A stretch of 64,000 nt of DNA. Source: an uncultured Curvibacter sp. (lineage in GTDB: Bacteria; Pseudomonadota; Gammaproteobacteria; Burkholderiales; Burkholderiaceae_C). A model generated the notes under the pieces. It saw nothing but the letters and a program-made list of their open reading frames with translations, ran no database searches and was not told the origin of the DNA. A program made the position numbers and the translations under genes. This document shows, piece after piece, positions 1 through 11,432 of the stretch. The stretch lies in the NCBI GenBank assembly GCA_903828535.1, contig CAIKMN010000010.1, positions 1-64,000 of the forward strand. Reading direction: 5' to 3'. How positions within the stretch are numbered: the stretch's first letter is position 1; every line of letters begins with the position of its first letter.

Positions 1-73
1 ACTTTTTCTCTCCCCACCCAACACCCAAACCAGCTCACACTCGACTTGTGTCAAGCCCCTCACTACCCCAAAG

Positions 74-120
74 CAAAATCTCAAAATCTCAAAATCTCAA
101 AATCTCAAAATCTCAAAATC
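74..120. repeat. 8-bp tandem repeat (caaaatct), about 5.9 copies
   Basis: Direct reading: consecutive caaaatct units at 74-81, 82-89, 90-97, 98-105, 106-113, 114-120. Confidence 0.95.
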
Positions 121-318
121 CAAAAAGCCCAAAAGCTAAAAAGTTTTAACGCCGGCTCTCACCACCGCTATCACCATCGCTTTCACCACTGCTTTGACCT
201 TCAAGACCGCACTTTTAAGCAGCGAAGCCCGCTACTATAACACCAAGTTTCATCACAACACAAATATTTTTAAAGAAATGTGACAGACGGTACCCGCCAA
301 CCCCATATGCAGGGAAGG

Positions 319-1317
319 TTAAGCCTCTTTAGGGACTGTTTGCAGATACGACTCAAGCGCATCGATGTACAACGCTGCCACGTTGCAACCGGATTGTTGT
401 TGAATTTCCTGGAAACAGGTCGGGCTGGTGACGTTGATCTCTGTGACACACGAACCAATCACGTCGACGCCCACCAACAACAAGCCGCGGGCCATCAAGA
501 CAGGCCCCAAAGCCTCACCTATTTGTCGATCGCGCTCTGTTAATGGGCGCGCTTCTCCTCGCCCCCCGACTGCCAAGTTGCCCCGCACTTCTCCCCCTTG
601 AGGGATGCGCGCCAAGCAATAGGGGACTGGCTTGCCGCCAATCAACAACACACGCTTGTCGCCGTCCACAATTTCGGGCAAATAGCGTTGCACCATCACC
701 GACGTTAAACCTTCTTGATTCAGGGTTTCGATGATGCTGCCCAAGTTCATGCCGTCGGGACCGACACGAAAAATGCCCATGCCTCCCATGCCGTCCAAGG
801 GCTTCAAGATGATGTCTTTATGTTCCGCATGAAAGGCCCGAATGGCTTTTGCATCTCGCGTCACCAAGGTCGGGCCAATCCATTCAGGGAACTCCAAAAT
901 AGCCAGCTTCTCGGGGTGTTCACGCAATGCTTTTGGGCTGTTTAAAACCCGAGCCCCTTCACGCTCCGCCTGCGTCAGCAAGTGGGTGGTGTAGAAGAAC
1001 TCCATGTCAAAGGGCGGGTCTTTGCGCATCAGCACAGCGTCGAAATCGGCCAAGGCTTGGGGTTGTGCAGCCTCCGCGTCAAACCAGCTCACATGGCCTT
1101 TGGTTTGGCCTTTGGTTTGGCCTTGGGCCTCGCCTGCCAGGTGAATTTGTCGGGTCGTTGCAGTGACGCGCTGGCCTTGCTGCCAAGAGATGTCTTGGGG
1201 CTCACACGCCCAAATTTCGTGGCCCCGTGCCTGCGCTTCCCGCATCATCACAAAGGTGGTGTCTTTGTGAATTTTGAAAGATTCAATCGGATCTGCTACA
1301 AATAAAAACCGCATCAA
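319..1317 (-). CDS. gshB: Glutathione synthetase
   Basis: 332 aa; N-term MMRFLFVADPIESFKIHKDTTFVMMREAQARGHEIW and ATP-grasp motifs (ILKPLDGMGGMGIFRV, VTEINVTSPT) typical of GshB. Confidence 0.95.
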   Translation of the reverse strand: MMRFLFVADPIESFKIHKDTTFVMMREAQARGHEIWACEPQDISWQQGQRVTATTRQIHLAGEAQGQTKGQTKGHVSWFDAEAAQPQALADFDAVLMRKDPPFDMEFFYTTHLLTQAEREGARVLNSPKALREHPEKLAILEFPEWIGPTLVTRDAKAIRAFHAEHKDIILKPLDGMGGMGIFRVGPDGMNLGSIIETLNQEGLTSVMVQRYLPEIVDGDKRVLLIGGKPVPYCLARIPQGGEVRGNLAVGGRGEARPLTERDRQIGEALGPVLMARGLLLVGVDVIGSCVTEINVTSPTCFQEIQQQSGCNVAALYIDALESYLQTVPKEA

Positions 1318-2624
1318 AGAAATCCTTCTGCTTCGGCGTTCGGATCGGTCGCTTCCAGCTCATAGCTGACCGCCAACATGGCCAAACGGGCCACCACACC
1401 ATACATATAAAACCGATTGGGAACACTCGCCCCCGGTTTGTATTCCGGGTCAGGCAAATGGCTGCTTCGCTCAAAAGCCAAGGGCAAAAACAAAGGCGCA
1501 TCGACTTGCCACGTGGCAGAAGCATCCGGTTGCGCCTGAACTTTGTAAAAGCCCCCCACCACATAACGGTCCATGGTGTAGACCACTGGCTGGGCGAGGC
1601 GATCATTGACGCGCTCTTGGGTCATCACGGCCTCTTGCAACACCAAGCCCGCGGAGAGGTCGATGTCATCGCCATGCTCGGCCTCGACCTTGGCCAATAA
1701 AGCACCCAAGCCAGCGCTCTGGCTGATCGCAAGGACGCCCCCCTTGCCTCGGCGACTGTTGCATTTGAGCTCCACCACCGCTTGTTCGTGAATGCCGTAG
1801 TCTTTGTATTTACGACGGATCTTCCCGAGGAGCGCATCGACCTTTTCTCCCAGCAACTCGACATTGGCAGGGTTCGAGGCGGTCAAGGTCGGCAACAATT
1901 CATAAAAGGGGTTGATCAACCAAGGGTCAATGCCAATCAGCTTGGCAAATCGCTTGGCGATTTCATCGTAAGCAGATAAGAAACGGCCATTCAATCGGGA
2001 AGCATCCGCGGCATGCAAAGGCGGCAAGAGGTTTTGTTCGTGCAACTCTTCCAGAATGCCAGGCACCCCTGTGTCCAAAGATTGATTCAAAAGAATGGTG
2101 CACGGATCAAAATTGGCCAAGCCCAAGCGCCGGGGGTCCCGTGTTGCAGGCTCGAGCGTGATCGATTGGCCATCGGGCAAAACCAAGTTCTGCGCTTGGG
2201 TCAATTGTGGATTGATCGAGCCAAACCGAACATTCAATCCGGCCAGTTGAAATACCCGCTTGAGTTGCAGCAAATTGCTCAAATAAGAACTCTTGCGCCA
2301 AGCATCTTCTGTGGCTTGATTGCTGGGAACAATCAGCAGGTTCTTGGCCTCGGGGCAAATTTTTTCAATGGCCGCCGTGCCGGCTTGAACGGCCAAAGGA
2401 AGCACCTCCTCGCTGAGATGGTTCCAACCGCTGGGGAACAAGTCGCTGTCAATGGGGGCCAATTTATAACCTGCATTGCGCACATTGACGGCACCATAAA
2501 ACGGCGGCGTGTGCTCCATCCACTCCAGCCGAAACCAGCGCTCGATGGCGGGCATGCCATCCAAAATACGCTGCTCTAATTCGTTGATGGGCCCTTGAAG
2601 GGCGGTGGCCAAATGGGGAACCAT
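1314..2624 (-). CDS. gshA: Glutamate-cysteine ligase (proteobacterial, T. ferrooxidans-type family)
   Basis: 436 aa, overlaps the gshB start by 4 nt; sequence resembles the betaproteobacterial GshA family found next to gshB. Confidence 0.85.
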   Translation of the reverse strand: MVPHLATALQGPINELEQRILDGMPAIERWFRLEWMEHTPPFYGAVNVRNAGYKLAPIDSDLFPSGWNHLSEEVLPLAVQAGTAAIEKICPEAKNLLIVPSNQATEDAWRKSSYLSNLLQLKRVFQLAGLNVRFGSINPQLTQAQNLVLPDGQSITLEPATRDPRRLGLANFDPCTILLNQSLDTGVPGILEELHEQNLLPPLHAADASRLNGRFLSAYDEIAKRFAKLIGIDPWLINPFYELLPTLTASNPANVELLGEKVDALLGKIRRKYKDYGIHEQAVVELKCNSRRGKGGVLAISQSAGLGALLAKVEAEHGDDIDLSAGLVLQEAVMTQERVNDRLAQPVVYTMDRYVVGGFYKVQAQPDASATWQVDAPLFLPLAFERSSHLPDPEYKPGASVPNRFYMYGVVARLAMLAVSYELEATDPNAEAEGFL

Positions 2625-2631
2625 GACTGCT

Positions 2632-3924
2632 TTAGCCCCGCACTTCGCCCTGGCCCAGGACCACCCATTTCAGCGAGGTCAGTCCTTCCAAACCGACCGG
2701 ACCGCGGGCATGGAATTTATCGGTGCTGATGCCAATCTCGGCACCCAGGCCGTATTCAAAACCATCGGCAAAACGCGTGCTGGTGTTGACCATGACGCTG
2801 GACGAATCGACCTCGCGCAAAAAGCGTTGCGCATGCACGTGGTGGTTCGTCAGAATGGCGTCGGTGTGGTGTGAAGAATAATGGTTGATGTGGGCAATGG
2901 CCTCGTCGACATCAGCCACCAGTTTGACGCTCATGATGGGCGCAAGGTATTCCATAAACCAATCTTGCTCGGTGGCAAGCACGCAATTCAAACCCGGTAC
3001 TTTCGACAAAATCGCTTGTGACTCGGTGTCGCAACGCACCTCGACGCCTTTGCTGGCAAACACCGCGCCGATGCGGGGCAAAAAGGCCGCAGCCACCCCT
3101 CGCGCCACCAACAAGCTTTCGCTGGCATTGCAGGGGCTGTATTTTTGCGTCTTGGCGTTGTCGGTGACTTTGACAGCCAAGTCCAAGTCACAGGGGTCGT
3201 CCACATAGGTGTGGCAGTTGCCATCCAAGTGCTTGATGACGGGCACCTTGGCCTCGCGGCTGATGCGCTCGATCAGGCTCTTACCCCCACGCGGAATGAT
3301 CACGTCGACAAACTGGGGCATGGTGATCAGATGCCCCACGGCCGCTCGGTCCGTGGTGGGCACCAACTGAACCGCATGCTCTGGCAAACCGGCCTGGCTC
3401 AGCGCCTTTTGCACCAAGGTCGCCAACGCCTTGTTTGTCTCAATGGCCTCAGAGCCGCCACGCAAAATGCAGGCATTGCCACTCTTGATGGACAAGCTAG
3501 CGGCCTCGATGGTCACATTCGGTCGGCTTTCAAAAATCATCCCGAAAACGCCCAAAGGCACCCGCATTTGCCCTACGCGAATGCCCGAAGGCTGTTGCTT
3601 CAAGCCTTGAATGTCACCAATCAATTCAGGCATCGCCGCCAATTGCTCGCAGCCCTGAGCGCAAGTTTCAATCACCTTGGGGGTCAGCTTGAGCCGGTCG
3701 ACCATGGGTTCAGCCAAGCCCGCCGCGCGGGCGCGGTCCAGGTCATGGGCATTGGCGATTTGCAAGGAGTCAACGGACTCACGCAGCCATTGCGCCAAGG
3801 CCCTCAGGGCTTGGTTTTTGGCACTGGCCGAGGCTTTGGCCATGGCCGCAGAAGCGACCCGAGCTTGTGCGCCCAAGGTCAAAACCTGTTGTTCAAGGGT
3901 GTTGGCGTTTTCAGTGGCGTTCAT
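2632..3924 (-). CDS. proA: Gamma-glutamyl phosphate reductase
   Basis: 430 aa; aldehyde dehydrogenase fold motifs ([76 protein letters not shown]). Confidence 0.97.
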   Translation of the reverse strand: MNATENANTLEQQVLTLGAQARVASAAMAKASASAKNQALRALAQWLRESVDSLQIANAHDLDRARAAGLAEPMVDRLKLTPKVIETCAQGCEQLAAMPELIGDIQGLKQQPSGIRVGQMRVPLGVFGMIFESRPNVTIEAASLSIKSGNACILRGGSEAIETNKALATLVQKALSQAGLPEHAVQLVPTTDRAAVGHLITMPQFVDVIIPRGGKSLIERISREAKVPVIKHLDGNCHTYVDDPCDLDLAVKVTDNAKTQKYSPCNASESLLVARGVAAAFLPRIGAVFASKGVEVRCDTESQAILSKVPGLNCVLATEQDWFMEYLAPIMSVKLVADVDEAIAHINHYSSHHTDAILTNHHVHAQRFLREVDSSSVMVNTSTRFADGFEYGLGAEIGISTDKFHARGPVGLEGLTSLKWVVLGQGEVRG

Positions 3925-4993
3925 GGGTTGATTGTCCTTTTTTTAGAGCGGCCGCACAAAGCCGCCCCAAGCGGCTGGCCAAGCGGTGAAGCGCTTGCCA
4001 AGAATCCGAGGGCCAGTCAGGTCGTTTAAGGCCCTTCACAATGCCGTCGACCCAATGGGCTTCTTGCAGCAACCGATTGAGCTGAGCCGCATTGAGTTGG
4101 GGAATGAGGCGCTCGAAGTGGCGTTCTTTCTCGCCCCAAACACGCTGTTCGCGCAGCACCAGTGGCAAAGGGCGCCCGGCCAAAACGGCCTCTTTAACGC
4201 GGCGCAAAGCGCGAATGTCCTCGCTCAAGGTGTAATGCACCAGCACCTCGGCCACGCCCTCGGCGCGCAAACCGTCGAGCATGCGTTGCGTGCGCGCCAA
4301 CTGGCCACTCAAAACCGCCGGGCTGAGTTTGAAAACGTCGTATCTGGCCACATCCATGACCGCCTGCTCTACCTGCTCAAGGCTCAACTCCCCGGCTGGA
4401 TAAAGCAGCGCCAGCTTTTGTACTTCTTGGTGCGCCGCCAATAGATTGCCCTCCACCCGGTCGGCAAAGAACTGCAAGGTGCGTTGACCCTCATCGCCTG
4501 ATGCCACACGCTGACCATTGGCTTGCAAACGCTGCGCCAACCAATTGGGCAAGGCTGTGCGCTCAATCACATCGGTTGCAACGGTCACTCCGTTTTGCTC
4601 GAGAGCAGAAAACCAGGCCGTGCTTTTCGTGGCTTTGTCCAAGCGCGGCAAAAAAACCAAGGTCACCGTGCTGTCGTCTTGGGCCGCGCTCTCTGCGATC
4701 TGCTGCAACACCGGACTCCCGTCCTTGCCAGGCTTGCCTGAAGGAATTCGCAGTTCGATCAGCTGTCGCTCAGAGAACAAATTCATTGAACCGCCGGCAG
4801 CCAACACTTCAGACCAATCGAAGCGCCCTGCCACCGTGAAAACATGGCGTTCCGCTACGCCTTGGGCGCGCGCAGCCGCACGAATTGAATCGGCGCCCTC
4901 TTGTTGTTGGAGTGGCTCGTCGCCATGGAACGTGTAGAGCGAGCGCAAGCCTTTGGCCAAATGCCCAGAAAGTTGTTGCGAGGCCACTTGCAT
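3911..4993 (-). CDS. holA: DNA polymerase III delta subunit
   Basis: 360 aa; N-term [19 protein letters not shown] and [21 protein letters not shown] typical of HolA; adjacent to lptE/leuS as is common. Confidence 0.93.
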   Translation of the reverse strand: MQVASQQLSGHLAKGLRSLYTFHGDEPLQQQEGADSIRAAARAQGVAERHVFTVAGRFDWSEVLAAGGSMNLFSERQLIELRIPSGKPGKDGSPVLQQIAESAAQDDSTVTLVFLPRLDKATKSTAWFSALEQNGVTVATDVIERTALPNWLAQRLQANGQRVASGDEGQRTLQFFADRVEGNLLAAHQEVQKLALLYPAGELSLEQVEQAVMDVARYDVFKLSPAVLSGQLARTQRMLDGLRAEGVAEVLVHYTLSEDIRALRRVKEAVLAGRPLPLVLREQRVWGEKERHFERLIPQLNAAQLNRLLQEAHWVDGIVKGLKRPDWPSDSWQALHRLASRLGRLCAAALKKGQSTHERH

Positions 4994-5002
4994 GATGTTG
5001 GC

Positions 5003-5545
5003 TTAAATATCGCCCAACTTGGACAGGCGCAATAACATTTGGCGAACCACATCCGTCTGCATGCTTTTGTAGGTGATGGCCACCACCGATTCTTCAGCCA
5101 AGGCTTGCGAGTTGTTGTAGGAAATAATGCGTTGTTGGAGCAATTCAACTGGGGGCAGCAATTCATCGCCTTGTAAATTTCGCACCTTAAAGCGAACCCG
5201 AATGCGCAATTGGTACTCGCGCACCTGCCCGGTGGCGTCGAGCACCATGGCCACTTTTTCACGCACATCAGTCAGCAAGTCCAGTACCACTTGAGCCTGG
5301 TTTAATTGACTGGCCTCGCGCAGCACCTTCACCTTGCCACCCGCTTCTAAAGTGGCTTGCAACTCATTCACCAAGGCGGAATTGGGCGCCCCATTGATGA
5401 ACAAGGTTTGAAAGGGATACACCGAGTCTTGCCTCAGCTTGAACCCACAAGCACTCAGCAAGGCGCTGCTTCCCAGCGCCAGGGTCACGGCTCCCAATGT
5501 GCTCCCTTGAAGGAAGTGGCGGCGCTGAGAATTCAAGACAGTCAT
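5003..5545 (-). CDS. lptE: LPS-assembly lipoprotein LptE
   Basis: Start at MTVLNSQRRHFLQGSTLG; lipobox LLSAC followed by GFKLRQ; directly downstream of leuS. Confidence 0.9.
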   Translation of the reverse strand: MTVLNSQRRHFLQGSTLGAVTLALGSSALLSACGFKLRQDSVYPFQTLFINGAPNSALVNELQATLEAGGKVKVLREASQLNQAQVVLDLLTDVREKVAMVLDATGQVREYQLRIRVRFKVRNLQGDELLPPVELLQQRIISYNNSQALAEESVVAITYKSMQTDVVRQMLLRLSKLGDI

Positions 5546-5565
5546 CTGAACACTTCCAAAATGGC

Positions 5566-8334
5566 TTACAAGACCAAGTTGACCAAGCGACCCGGCACCA
5601 CAATGACTTTTTTCGGAGTTGCGCCAGCGGCCGCTTTTTGCCATGACTCGCTGGCCAGGGCAGCCGCCTCAATGGCGGTTTTGTCGGCCGTGGCGGGCAC
5701 CAGGACTGAGCCCCGCAGCTTGCCGTTGATCTGCAACATCAACTCAATTTCATCTTGTTGCAAGGCACGAGGATCAACCACGGGCCAAGGAGCATCCAAC
5801 AACTCACCAAGGGCTTGGTCATACCCCAATCCTTGCCAAAGGGTGTGGGCAATGTGAGGCGTCGCTGGGTACAAAAACCGCAACAACAAACCAAAGCCTT
5901 CTGCCAGGACTGCTTGAGCCCCTGGTTCTTCGAAGGCCTTGAAATCTTCCAGTGCATTGAGCAATTTCATAGCGCCTGAAACCACTGTGTTGTATTGCAT
6001 GCGTTGGTAGTCGTAATCGACTTGCTTGAGCACGCTGTGGCTTTCCAACCGCAAGGCTTTTGCAGCCTTGCTCAATTCAATTTGGCTGAAATCGATGTTT
6101 GGGTAAGAGGATGTTAAGGAGAGCGTGGCGCTGGTACTGCCCCCCAAGCCTTGCAACTTCAGACCAAAGTTCCACACCCGGCGCAAGAAACGGTAACTGC
6201 CTTCGACCGCGCCGTCGTTCCACTCCAAAGTGGCCTCGGGAGGGGCCGTGAACATGGTGTAAAGACGGGCCGTATCGGCGCCGTATTTTTCAATGAGGTC
6301 TTGCGGATCAACCCCATTGTTCTTGGACTTGGACATCGTGCCCACGCCTTCATAATCAATGGGCGTCCCGACGGGCAGGCCATCGACGGCATTCTTGAGC
6401 TTGGCGCCGATGATCTTGCCACTTTCATCGAGGACGTGTTCAACGTCGTGCGGCCAAAAATACTCTTTGCCGCCCTTGTCGGTTCGGCGCGAATAAATGT
6501 GGTTGAGCACCATGCCTTGTGTCAGCAACTTGGTAAAGGGCTCGTCAACTTGGACCAAGCCTCGGGCTTCGGAATCGCCGGGGCCCTTCACTTGGATATC
6601 GCGCATGACCTTGGTCCAAAAACGCGCATAGAGCAGGTGCAAAATGGCGTGCTCAATCCCACCAATGTATTGGTCCATGCCGCTGCCACCCGTCGCGGCC
6701 AACTGATCACGCATCCAATAGTCTGTGCCTCCCGCCACCATGGCTTCTGTGTTTTTCGGGTCGCAGTAACGCAGGAAGTACCAAGAGGAATCAACGAAGG
6801 TGTCCATCGTGTCCGTTTCACGGCGAGCGGGTTGGCCGCAGAGGGGACACGTGACACCGGCGTGAAAAAGTTCGTGCTTGACCAGCGGATTGCCTGACCC
6901 GTCCGGAATGCAGTCTTGCGGCAACACCACGGGCAAGTCTTTTTCGGGCACCGGTACAGCGCCGTGTTCATCGCAGTGGATGATGGGGATGGGGGTGCCC
7001 CAATAGCGTTGGCGACTGATGCCCCAATCGCGCAGACGCCAAGTGGTTTTTTTCTCACCCAAGCCTTTGTCAACTAGGGCCTCGGCCACCCGGTCCACGC
7101 AGGCTGCAAAACCCAAACCGTCATAGGCGCCGGAGTTGATCATCACACCGCGTTGCTTGTCGCCGTACCAGTCTTGCCAATGCGTTGAATCGTAAGTTTC
7201 ACCCGCTACTTGCACCACTTGCTTGATCGGTAGTTGGTACTTCAGCGCAAAAGCAAAGTCTCGTTCGTCGTGCGCAGGGACGCCCATGACGGCGCCGTCG
7301 CCGTAGCTCATCAAGACATAGTTGCCGACCCACACTTCGACCGGTTCGCCGGTCAAAGGATGCGTCACAAACAGGCCGGTTGCCAAGCCCTTCTTTTCTT
7401 GCGTGGCAAGCTCGGCTTCGGTAGTACCGCCGCTCTTGCACTCTTCGATGAAGGCAGCCAGGGCAGGTTGAGTGACGGCGGCATGTTGGGCAAGCGGATG
7501 TTCTGGGGCCACTGCGCAAAAGGTCACGCCCATGATGGTGTCGGCGCGCGTGGTGAAGACGAACAACTGGCCATCGCCGATCAACTGGCCGTCGCTGCCG
7601 CGGATGTCATGAGGAAAAGCAAAGCGCACGCCGCTGGATTTGCCAATCCAGTTTTCTTGCATCAAGCGCACGCGGTCAGGCCAGCCGGTGAGGGTCGCTT
7701 TTTCGCCACCGAGTTGCACATGGTCCAACAACTCTTGTGCGTAGTCGGTGATCTTCAGGTAATAGCCGGGGATTTCGCGCTTTTCCACCACCGCGCCGGT
7801 TCGCCATCCTTTGCCGTCAATCACCTGCTCGTTGGCCAAAACCGTTTGGTCCACCGGGTCCCAATTCACCACTTGGGTTTTGCGGTAAGCAATGCCTTTT
7901 TCCAGCATTTTCAGGAACAGCCATTGGTTCCATTTGTAGTAGCTTGGATCACAGGTGGCGACTTCGCGGCTCCAGTCGATGGCCAGGCCCATCGCCTGCA
8001 TTTGCTTCTTCATATAGGCAATGTTGTCATAGGTCCATTGCGCAGGGGGCACCTTGTTTTTCAAAGCGGCATTTTCGGCAGGAAGGCCAAATGCATCCCA
8101 GCCCATGGGCATCAGCACGTTGTAGCCCTTCATGCGCAGGTAGCGCGTGAGCATGTCGTTGATGGTGTAGTTGCGCACATGTCCCATGTGCAGCTTGCCG
8201 CTGGGGTAAGGCAGCATGGAGCAGGCGTAAAACTTCTTTTTGTCGGCTTGCTCGGTCACGCGGTAGGCGTCGCGGGCGATCCAATGATTTTGAGCGTCGC
8301 GCTCGACCTCGATGTGGCTGTATTTTTCTTGCAT
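5566..8334 (-). CDS. leuS: Leucyl-tRNA synthetase
   Basis: Class I HIGH-like ([15 protein letters not shown]) and KMSKS ([10 protein letters not shown]) motifs; start taken at [11 protein letters not shown]. Confidence 0.97.
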   Translation of the reverse strand: MQEKYSHIEVERDAQNHWIARDAYRVTEQADKKKFYACSMLPYPSGKLHMGHVRNYTINDMLTRYLRMKGYNVLMPMGWDAFGLPAENAALKNKVPPAQWTYDNIAYMKKQMQAMGLAIDWSREVATCDPSYYKWNQWLFLKMLEKGIAYRKTQVVNWDPVDQTVLANEQVIDGKGWRTGAVVEKREIPGYYLKITDYAQELLDHVQLGGEKATLTGWPDRVRLMQENWIGKSSGVRFAFPHDIRGSDGQLIGDGQLFVFTTRADTIMGVTFCAVAPEHPLAQHAAVTQPALAAFIEECKSGGTTEAELATQEKKGLATGLFVTHPLTGEPVEVWVGNYVLMSYGDGAVMGVPAHDERDFAFALKYQLPIKQVVQVAGETYDSTHWQDWYGDKQRGVMINSGAYDGLGFAACVDRVAEALVDKGLGEKKTTWRLRDWGISRQRYWGTPIPIIHCDEHGAVPVPEKDLPVVLPQDCIPDGSGNPLVKHELFHAGVTCPLCGQPARRETDTMDTFVDSSWYFLRYCDPKNTEAMVAGGTDYWMRDQLAATGGSGMDQYIGGIEHAILHLLYARFWTKVMRDIQVKGPGDSEARGLVQVDEPFTKLLTQGMVLNHIYSRRTDKGGKEYFWPHDVEHVLDESGKIIGAKLKNAVDGLPVGTPIDYEGVGTMSKSKNNGVDPQDLIEKYGADTARLYTMFTAPPEATLEWNDGAVEGSYRFLRRVWNFGLKLQGLGGSTSATLSLTSSYPNIDFSQIELSKAAKALRLESHSVLKQVDYDYQRMQYNTVVSGAMKLLNALEDFKAFEEPGAQAVLAEGFGLLLRFLYPATPHIAHTLWQGLGYDQALGELLDAPWPVVDPRALQQDEIELMLQINGKLRGSVLVPATADKTAIEAAALASESWQKAAAGATPKKVIVVPGRLVNLVL

Positions 8335-8397
8335 GAAAGACCTGGTAGCGGGAACAGAGGCGGGCGAAACGGAAAATAGCCCGCGCTGAATGAACAA

Positions 8398-8862
8398 TCA
8401 GTGGATTTTAGAGCCCGCGCCCTTCGACGGCGGGTGAGCCGGCTCGGCGACAAAACCAATGCGCGACAAACCCGCTTTTTGCGCCAAGCCCAAGACGGCC
8501 ACCACCCGGCCATAAGGCACGGCGGCATCGGCGCGAAGCCGCAACTCAGTCTCAGGGTCTTCTTGCGCCGCCTGGGTCAACTGAACCGATAAAACCCCAT
8601 CCTCGATGATTTTTTCGTTCAAATACAAAACCCCTTGGGCATCCAAAGACAACATCAGCGGGGGGGTTGGCGTTTGACCGGGCGGCGTCTCAGGCGTGGC
8701 TGCGTTGGTTTGGGGCAGCGCCAACTTCAAGCTGCTGGCCAACAGCGGCGCCGTCATGATAAGAATCACAACCAACACCAGCATCACATCCACCAAGGGC
8801 GTGATGTTGATGTCGCTCATGGGCTTGGGCGGCTTTGGGCGCTCAAATTGGGCGAAGGCCAT
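8398..8862 (-). CDS. exbD: ExbD/TolR-family biopolymer transport protein
   Basis: 154 aa; MSDINITPLVDVMLVLVVILIMTAPLL motif. Confidence 0.9.
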   Translation of the reverse strand: MAFAQFERPKPPKPMSDINITPLVDVMLVLVVILIMTAPLLASSLKLALPQTNAATPETPPGQTPTPPLMLSLDAQGVLYLNEKIIEDGVLSVQLTQAAQEDPETELRLRADAAVPYGRVVAVLGLAQKAGLSRIGFVAEPAHPPSKGAGSKIH

Positions 8863-8865
8863 GGA

Positions 8866-9540
8866 TTAAATGGGCTGACCGAAGTCGCGTAAATCGTGGG
8901 CAAAGCCTTCTAAAGCGGTCTCTATTTGACCAATCCAGCGCCCGAGGACATTGAAAGCCAGCACCGCGGGAATGGCCACCGCCAAACCCGCAGCGGTCAT
9001 GACCAAAGACTCGCCGACGGGCCCCGCCACCTGATCCAAGCTCAAACTGGACACATTGGCCAGGCCCGTCAGCGCATGAAAAATGCCCCACACCGTGCCC
9101 AGCAAACCCACAAACGGCGCAATCGAGCCGACGCTGGCCAAGACCGTTTGGCCCCAATTCAAATTTCCAGAGACATGTTGCAAAGCGTCTCTTAGATGCC
9201 GGTTCAGTTGGGCCAAGACGCCGGTTGAGTTGCCCAAAGACGGCCTGTTTTGTATACAGGATTCGTTTTGAGCCCCTTGCCCGCTTTGAACCTTTTGCAA
9301 GGCCACCGCCGCCACCAACGGACGCACGGTGTTACAGCGGTCAAACACCGCCAATTCTTGCTCAGCTTGCTGAAAAGAGCTGGCTTGCCAAAAGGCCGCC
9401 ACGCAGCGCGGCACATCGGCACGCGCTCTTGCCAACCACCAAAATTGACGCAGTATCACGACCCAACTGGCAATCGACATGATTAACAAAATCAGGGCGA
9501 TCAGCCGAGTCAAAGCGTCGCCGTGGTTGAAGAAGTCCAT
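8866..9540 (-). CDS. exbB: MotA/TolQ/ExbB proton channel family protein
   Basis: 224 aa; IAPFVGLLGTVWGIFHALTGLA and AAGLAVAIPAVLAFN motifs. Confidence 0.9.
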   Translation of the reverse strand: MDFFNHGDALTRLIALILLIMSIASWVVILRQFWWLARARADVPRCVAAFWQASSFQQAEQELAVFDRCNTVRPLVAAVALQKVQSGQGAQNESCIQNRPSLGNSTGVLAQLNRHLRDALQHVSGNLNWGQTVLASVGSIAPFVGLLGTVWGIFHALTGLANVSSLSLDQVAGPVGESLVMTAAGLAVAIPAVLAFNVLGRWIGQIETALEGFAHDLRDFGQPI

Positions 9541-9556
9541 CGTGAAGCAAGCCGAG

Positions 9557-10372
9557 TCAGGTGTTCAAACCCAAGACGTCAAACATGTCGAACAAACCCG
9601 TTTTTTGATGGGCCAAGAAACGAACCGCTCGCATGCTGCCTTGGGCATAGGTGGCACGGCTGGAGGATTTGTGGGTGATTTCAATGCGCTCGCCTGTGCC
9701 CGCGAACAAAACCGTGTGATCGCCCACAATGTCGCCGCCGCGGATGGTGGCAAACCCAATGCTCGAGGGATCACGCTCGCCAGTCACGCCTTCACGGGCA
9801 TAGACCGCGCAGTCTTTCAAATCGCGCCCCAAGGCAGAGGCGATCACTTCGCCCATTTTCAAAGCCGTGCCCGAAGGCGCATCGACTTTATGTCGATGGT
9901 GGGCCTCAATGACCTCAATGTCATAACCAGTCGATAAAGCGCGGGCGGCCATGTCCAACAACTTCAGGGTGACGTTCACGCCCACGCTCATATTGGGCGC
10001 CATGACGATGGCGATGTCTTGGGCAGCTTCGGCGATTTGGGCCTTCTGTTCCTCAGTGAAACCGGTCGTGCCAATCACCATCTTCACGCCCAATTGCCGG
10101 CATACCGCCAAATGCGCCAACGTGCCTTCGGGACGTGTGAAGTCAATTAGATATTGGGCGTTTTGAAGGCCTTGTTGCAAATCCGAGGTCACCAAGACGC
10201 CGCTGTCTCGCCCTAAAAAGGCCGTCGCATCCGAGCCCAAAGCAGGGCTGCCTGGGACATCCAAGGCGCCCGCCACTTGAGCGTCGCCGGATGCCAAAAT
10301 GGCCTCCAACAACATGCGTCCCATGCGGCCAGAAGCGCCGGCCACCGCAATTGGCAATGAGGAGTGTTCCAT
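9557..10372 (-). CDS. dapB: 4-hydroxy-tetrahydrodipicolinate reductase
   Basis: 271 aa; [35 protein letters not shown]. Confidence 0.97.
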   Translation of the reverse strand: MEHSSLPIAVAGASGRMGRMLLEAILASGDAQVAGALDVPGSPALGSDATAFLGRDSGVLVTSDLQQGLQNAQYLIDFTRPEGTLAHLAVCRQLGVKMVIGTTGFTEEQKAQIAEAAQDIAIVMAPNMSVGVNVTLKLLDMAARALSTGYDIEVIEAHHRHKVDAPSGTALKMGEVIASALGRDLKDCAVYAREGVTGERDPSSIGFATIRGGDIVGDHTVLFAGTGERIEITHKSSSRATYAQGSMRAVRFLAHQKTGLFDMFDVLGLNT

Positions 10373-10376
10373 AAAA

Positions 10377-10943
10377 TTAACGCGCTGCTGGCTCTAACGG
10401 GGGATAAGGGGTCTGCGTGACGGCCGGGGCACTCTCGACCACCACCGACTTGGGCAATGGGAATTTCTGCAACGCCTCGTCTGCGGCCTTCAGTGGAGGA
10501 GGTTCAGGCGGTTTTTTGCGGGGGTCTAAGCGACTGACGAAATCAACTTCGGTGGGCATGTCATCGCCTGCCACGTGGTCCACTGCATCGCCGTCGAAAA
10601 AAACCGTGAAACGCCTCGAAATGGCCTCAACCCCTTGGCGTTGAATGGTGAAAACGTAGTCCCAGCGGTTGTTGTGAAAGGGGCTAATTAACAGCGAGGT
10701 GCCCAAAATCTCTCGGGTCTGCTGACGGCTCATCCCAGGCTTGATGGCTTCGACCTGCTCACGCGACAGAAAGTTGCCCTGCACCACTTCAACCTTGTAA
10801 GGGGTGAGTTGGTCAGCCAGTTCTGCGGTGGATTTGGCCAGATCAACGCTGTAAGTACCACAAGCTGACAAGCACAAATTCAGTCCAACCAGCCCCCCAG
10901 CCAAGAAGAGCCAGCGGGTACCACGATGAGAAAAAACAGGCAT
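10377..10943 (-). CDS. bamE: Outer membrane protein assembly factor BamE (SmpA/OmlA)
   Basis: Lipobox [41 protein letters not shown]...DPFH-like motif. Start at MPVFSH preferred over the upstream MNHH (10973). Confidence 0.9.
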   Translation of the reverse strand: MPVFSHRGTRWLFLAGGLVGLNLCLSACGTYSVDLAKSTAELADQLTPYKVEVVQGNFLSREQVEAIKPGMSRQQTREILGTSLLISPFHNNRWDYVFTIQRQGVEAISRRFTVFFDGDAVDHVAGDDMPTEVDFVSRLDPRKKPPEPPPLKAADEALQKFPLPKSVVVESAPAVTQTPYPPLEPAAR

Positions 10944-11000
10944 GTTGAACCGTCTAAGGATATGATGATTCATTGTAGCGGTAGAGCTGAAAGTGCCTGC

Positions 11001-11429
11001 ATGTCAAAAAACGATGGACTCAAAAACGCCGGGTTAAAAGTCACCTTGCCCCGACTCAAGATTCTGGCGTTGTTTCAAGGCAGCGAGCAACGGCATTTGA
11101 GCGCTGAAGAGGTCTTCAGAACCCTGCTGTCGGAGCACACCGACATTGGTTTGGCCACGGTTTATCGGGTCTTGACCCAATTCGAGCAAGCTGGCATTTT
11201 GAGTCGCAGCCATTTTGAAAGCGGCAAAGCCATTTACGAGCTGAACGAAGGCCAGCACCACGACCACTTGATTTGCACCGAATGCGGGAAAGTGGAAGAA
11301 TTTTTCGACGCTGAAATCGAGCAGCGTCAACAAACCATCGCCACTCATTTGGGCTGGCTCATGCAAGACCACGCGATGTCCATTTATGGCCTTTGCCAAG
11401 CCTGTCAGACCAGCCAGAAAACGACTTAA
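11001..11429 (+). CDS. fur: Ferric uptake regulator
   Basis: Start at [44 protein letters not shown] metal-binding motif; divergent from bamE. Confidence 0.96.
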   Translation: MSKNDGLKNAGLKVTLPRLKILALFQGSEQRHLSAEEVFRTLLSEHTDIGLATVYRVLTQFEQAGILSRSHFESGKAIYELNEGQHHDHLICTECGKVEEFFDAEIEQRQQTIATHLGWLMQDHAMSIYGLCQACQTSQKTT

Positions 11430-11432
11430 GCC

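Noticed and set aside
46-240. 64-aa ORF over the left-edge microsatellite
   Set aside because: Composition is driven by the 8-bp repeat; no ribosome binding site or homology visible.
3145-4029. 294-aa plus-strand ORF antisense to proA
   Set aside because: Antisense shadow of a conserved gene; no domain.
7234-8379. 381-aa plus-strand ORF antisense to leuS
   Set aside because: Antisense shadow; leuS is unambiguous in the opposite frame.
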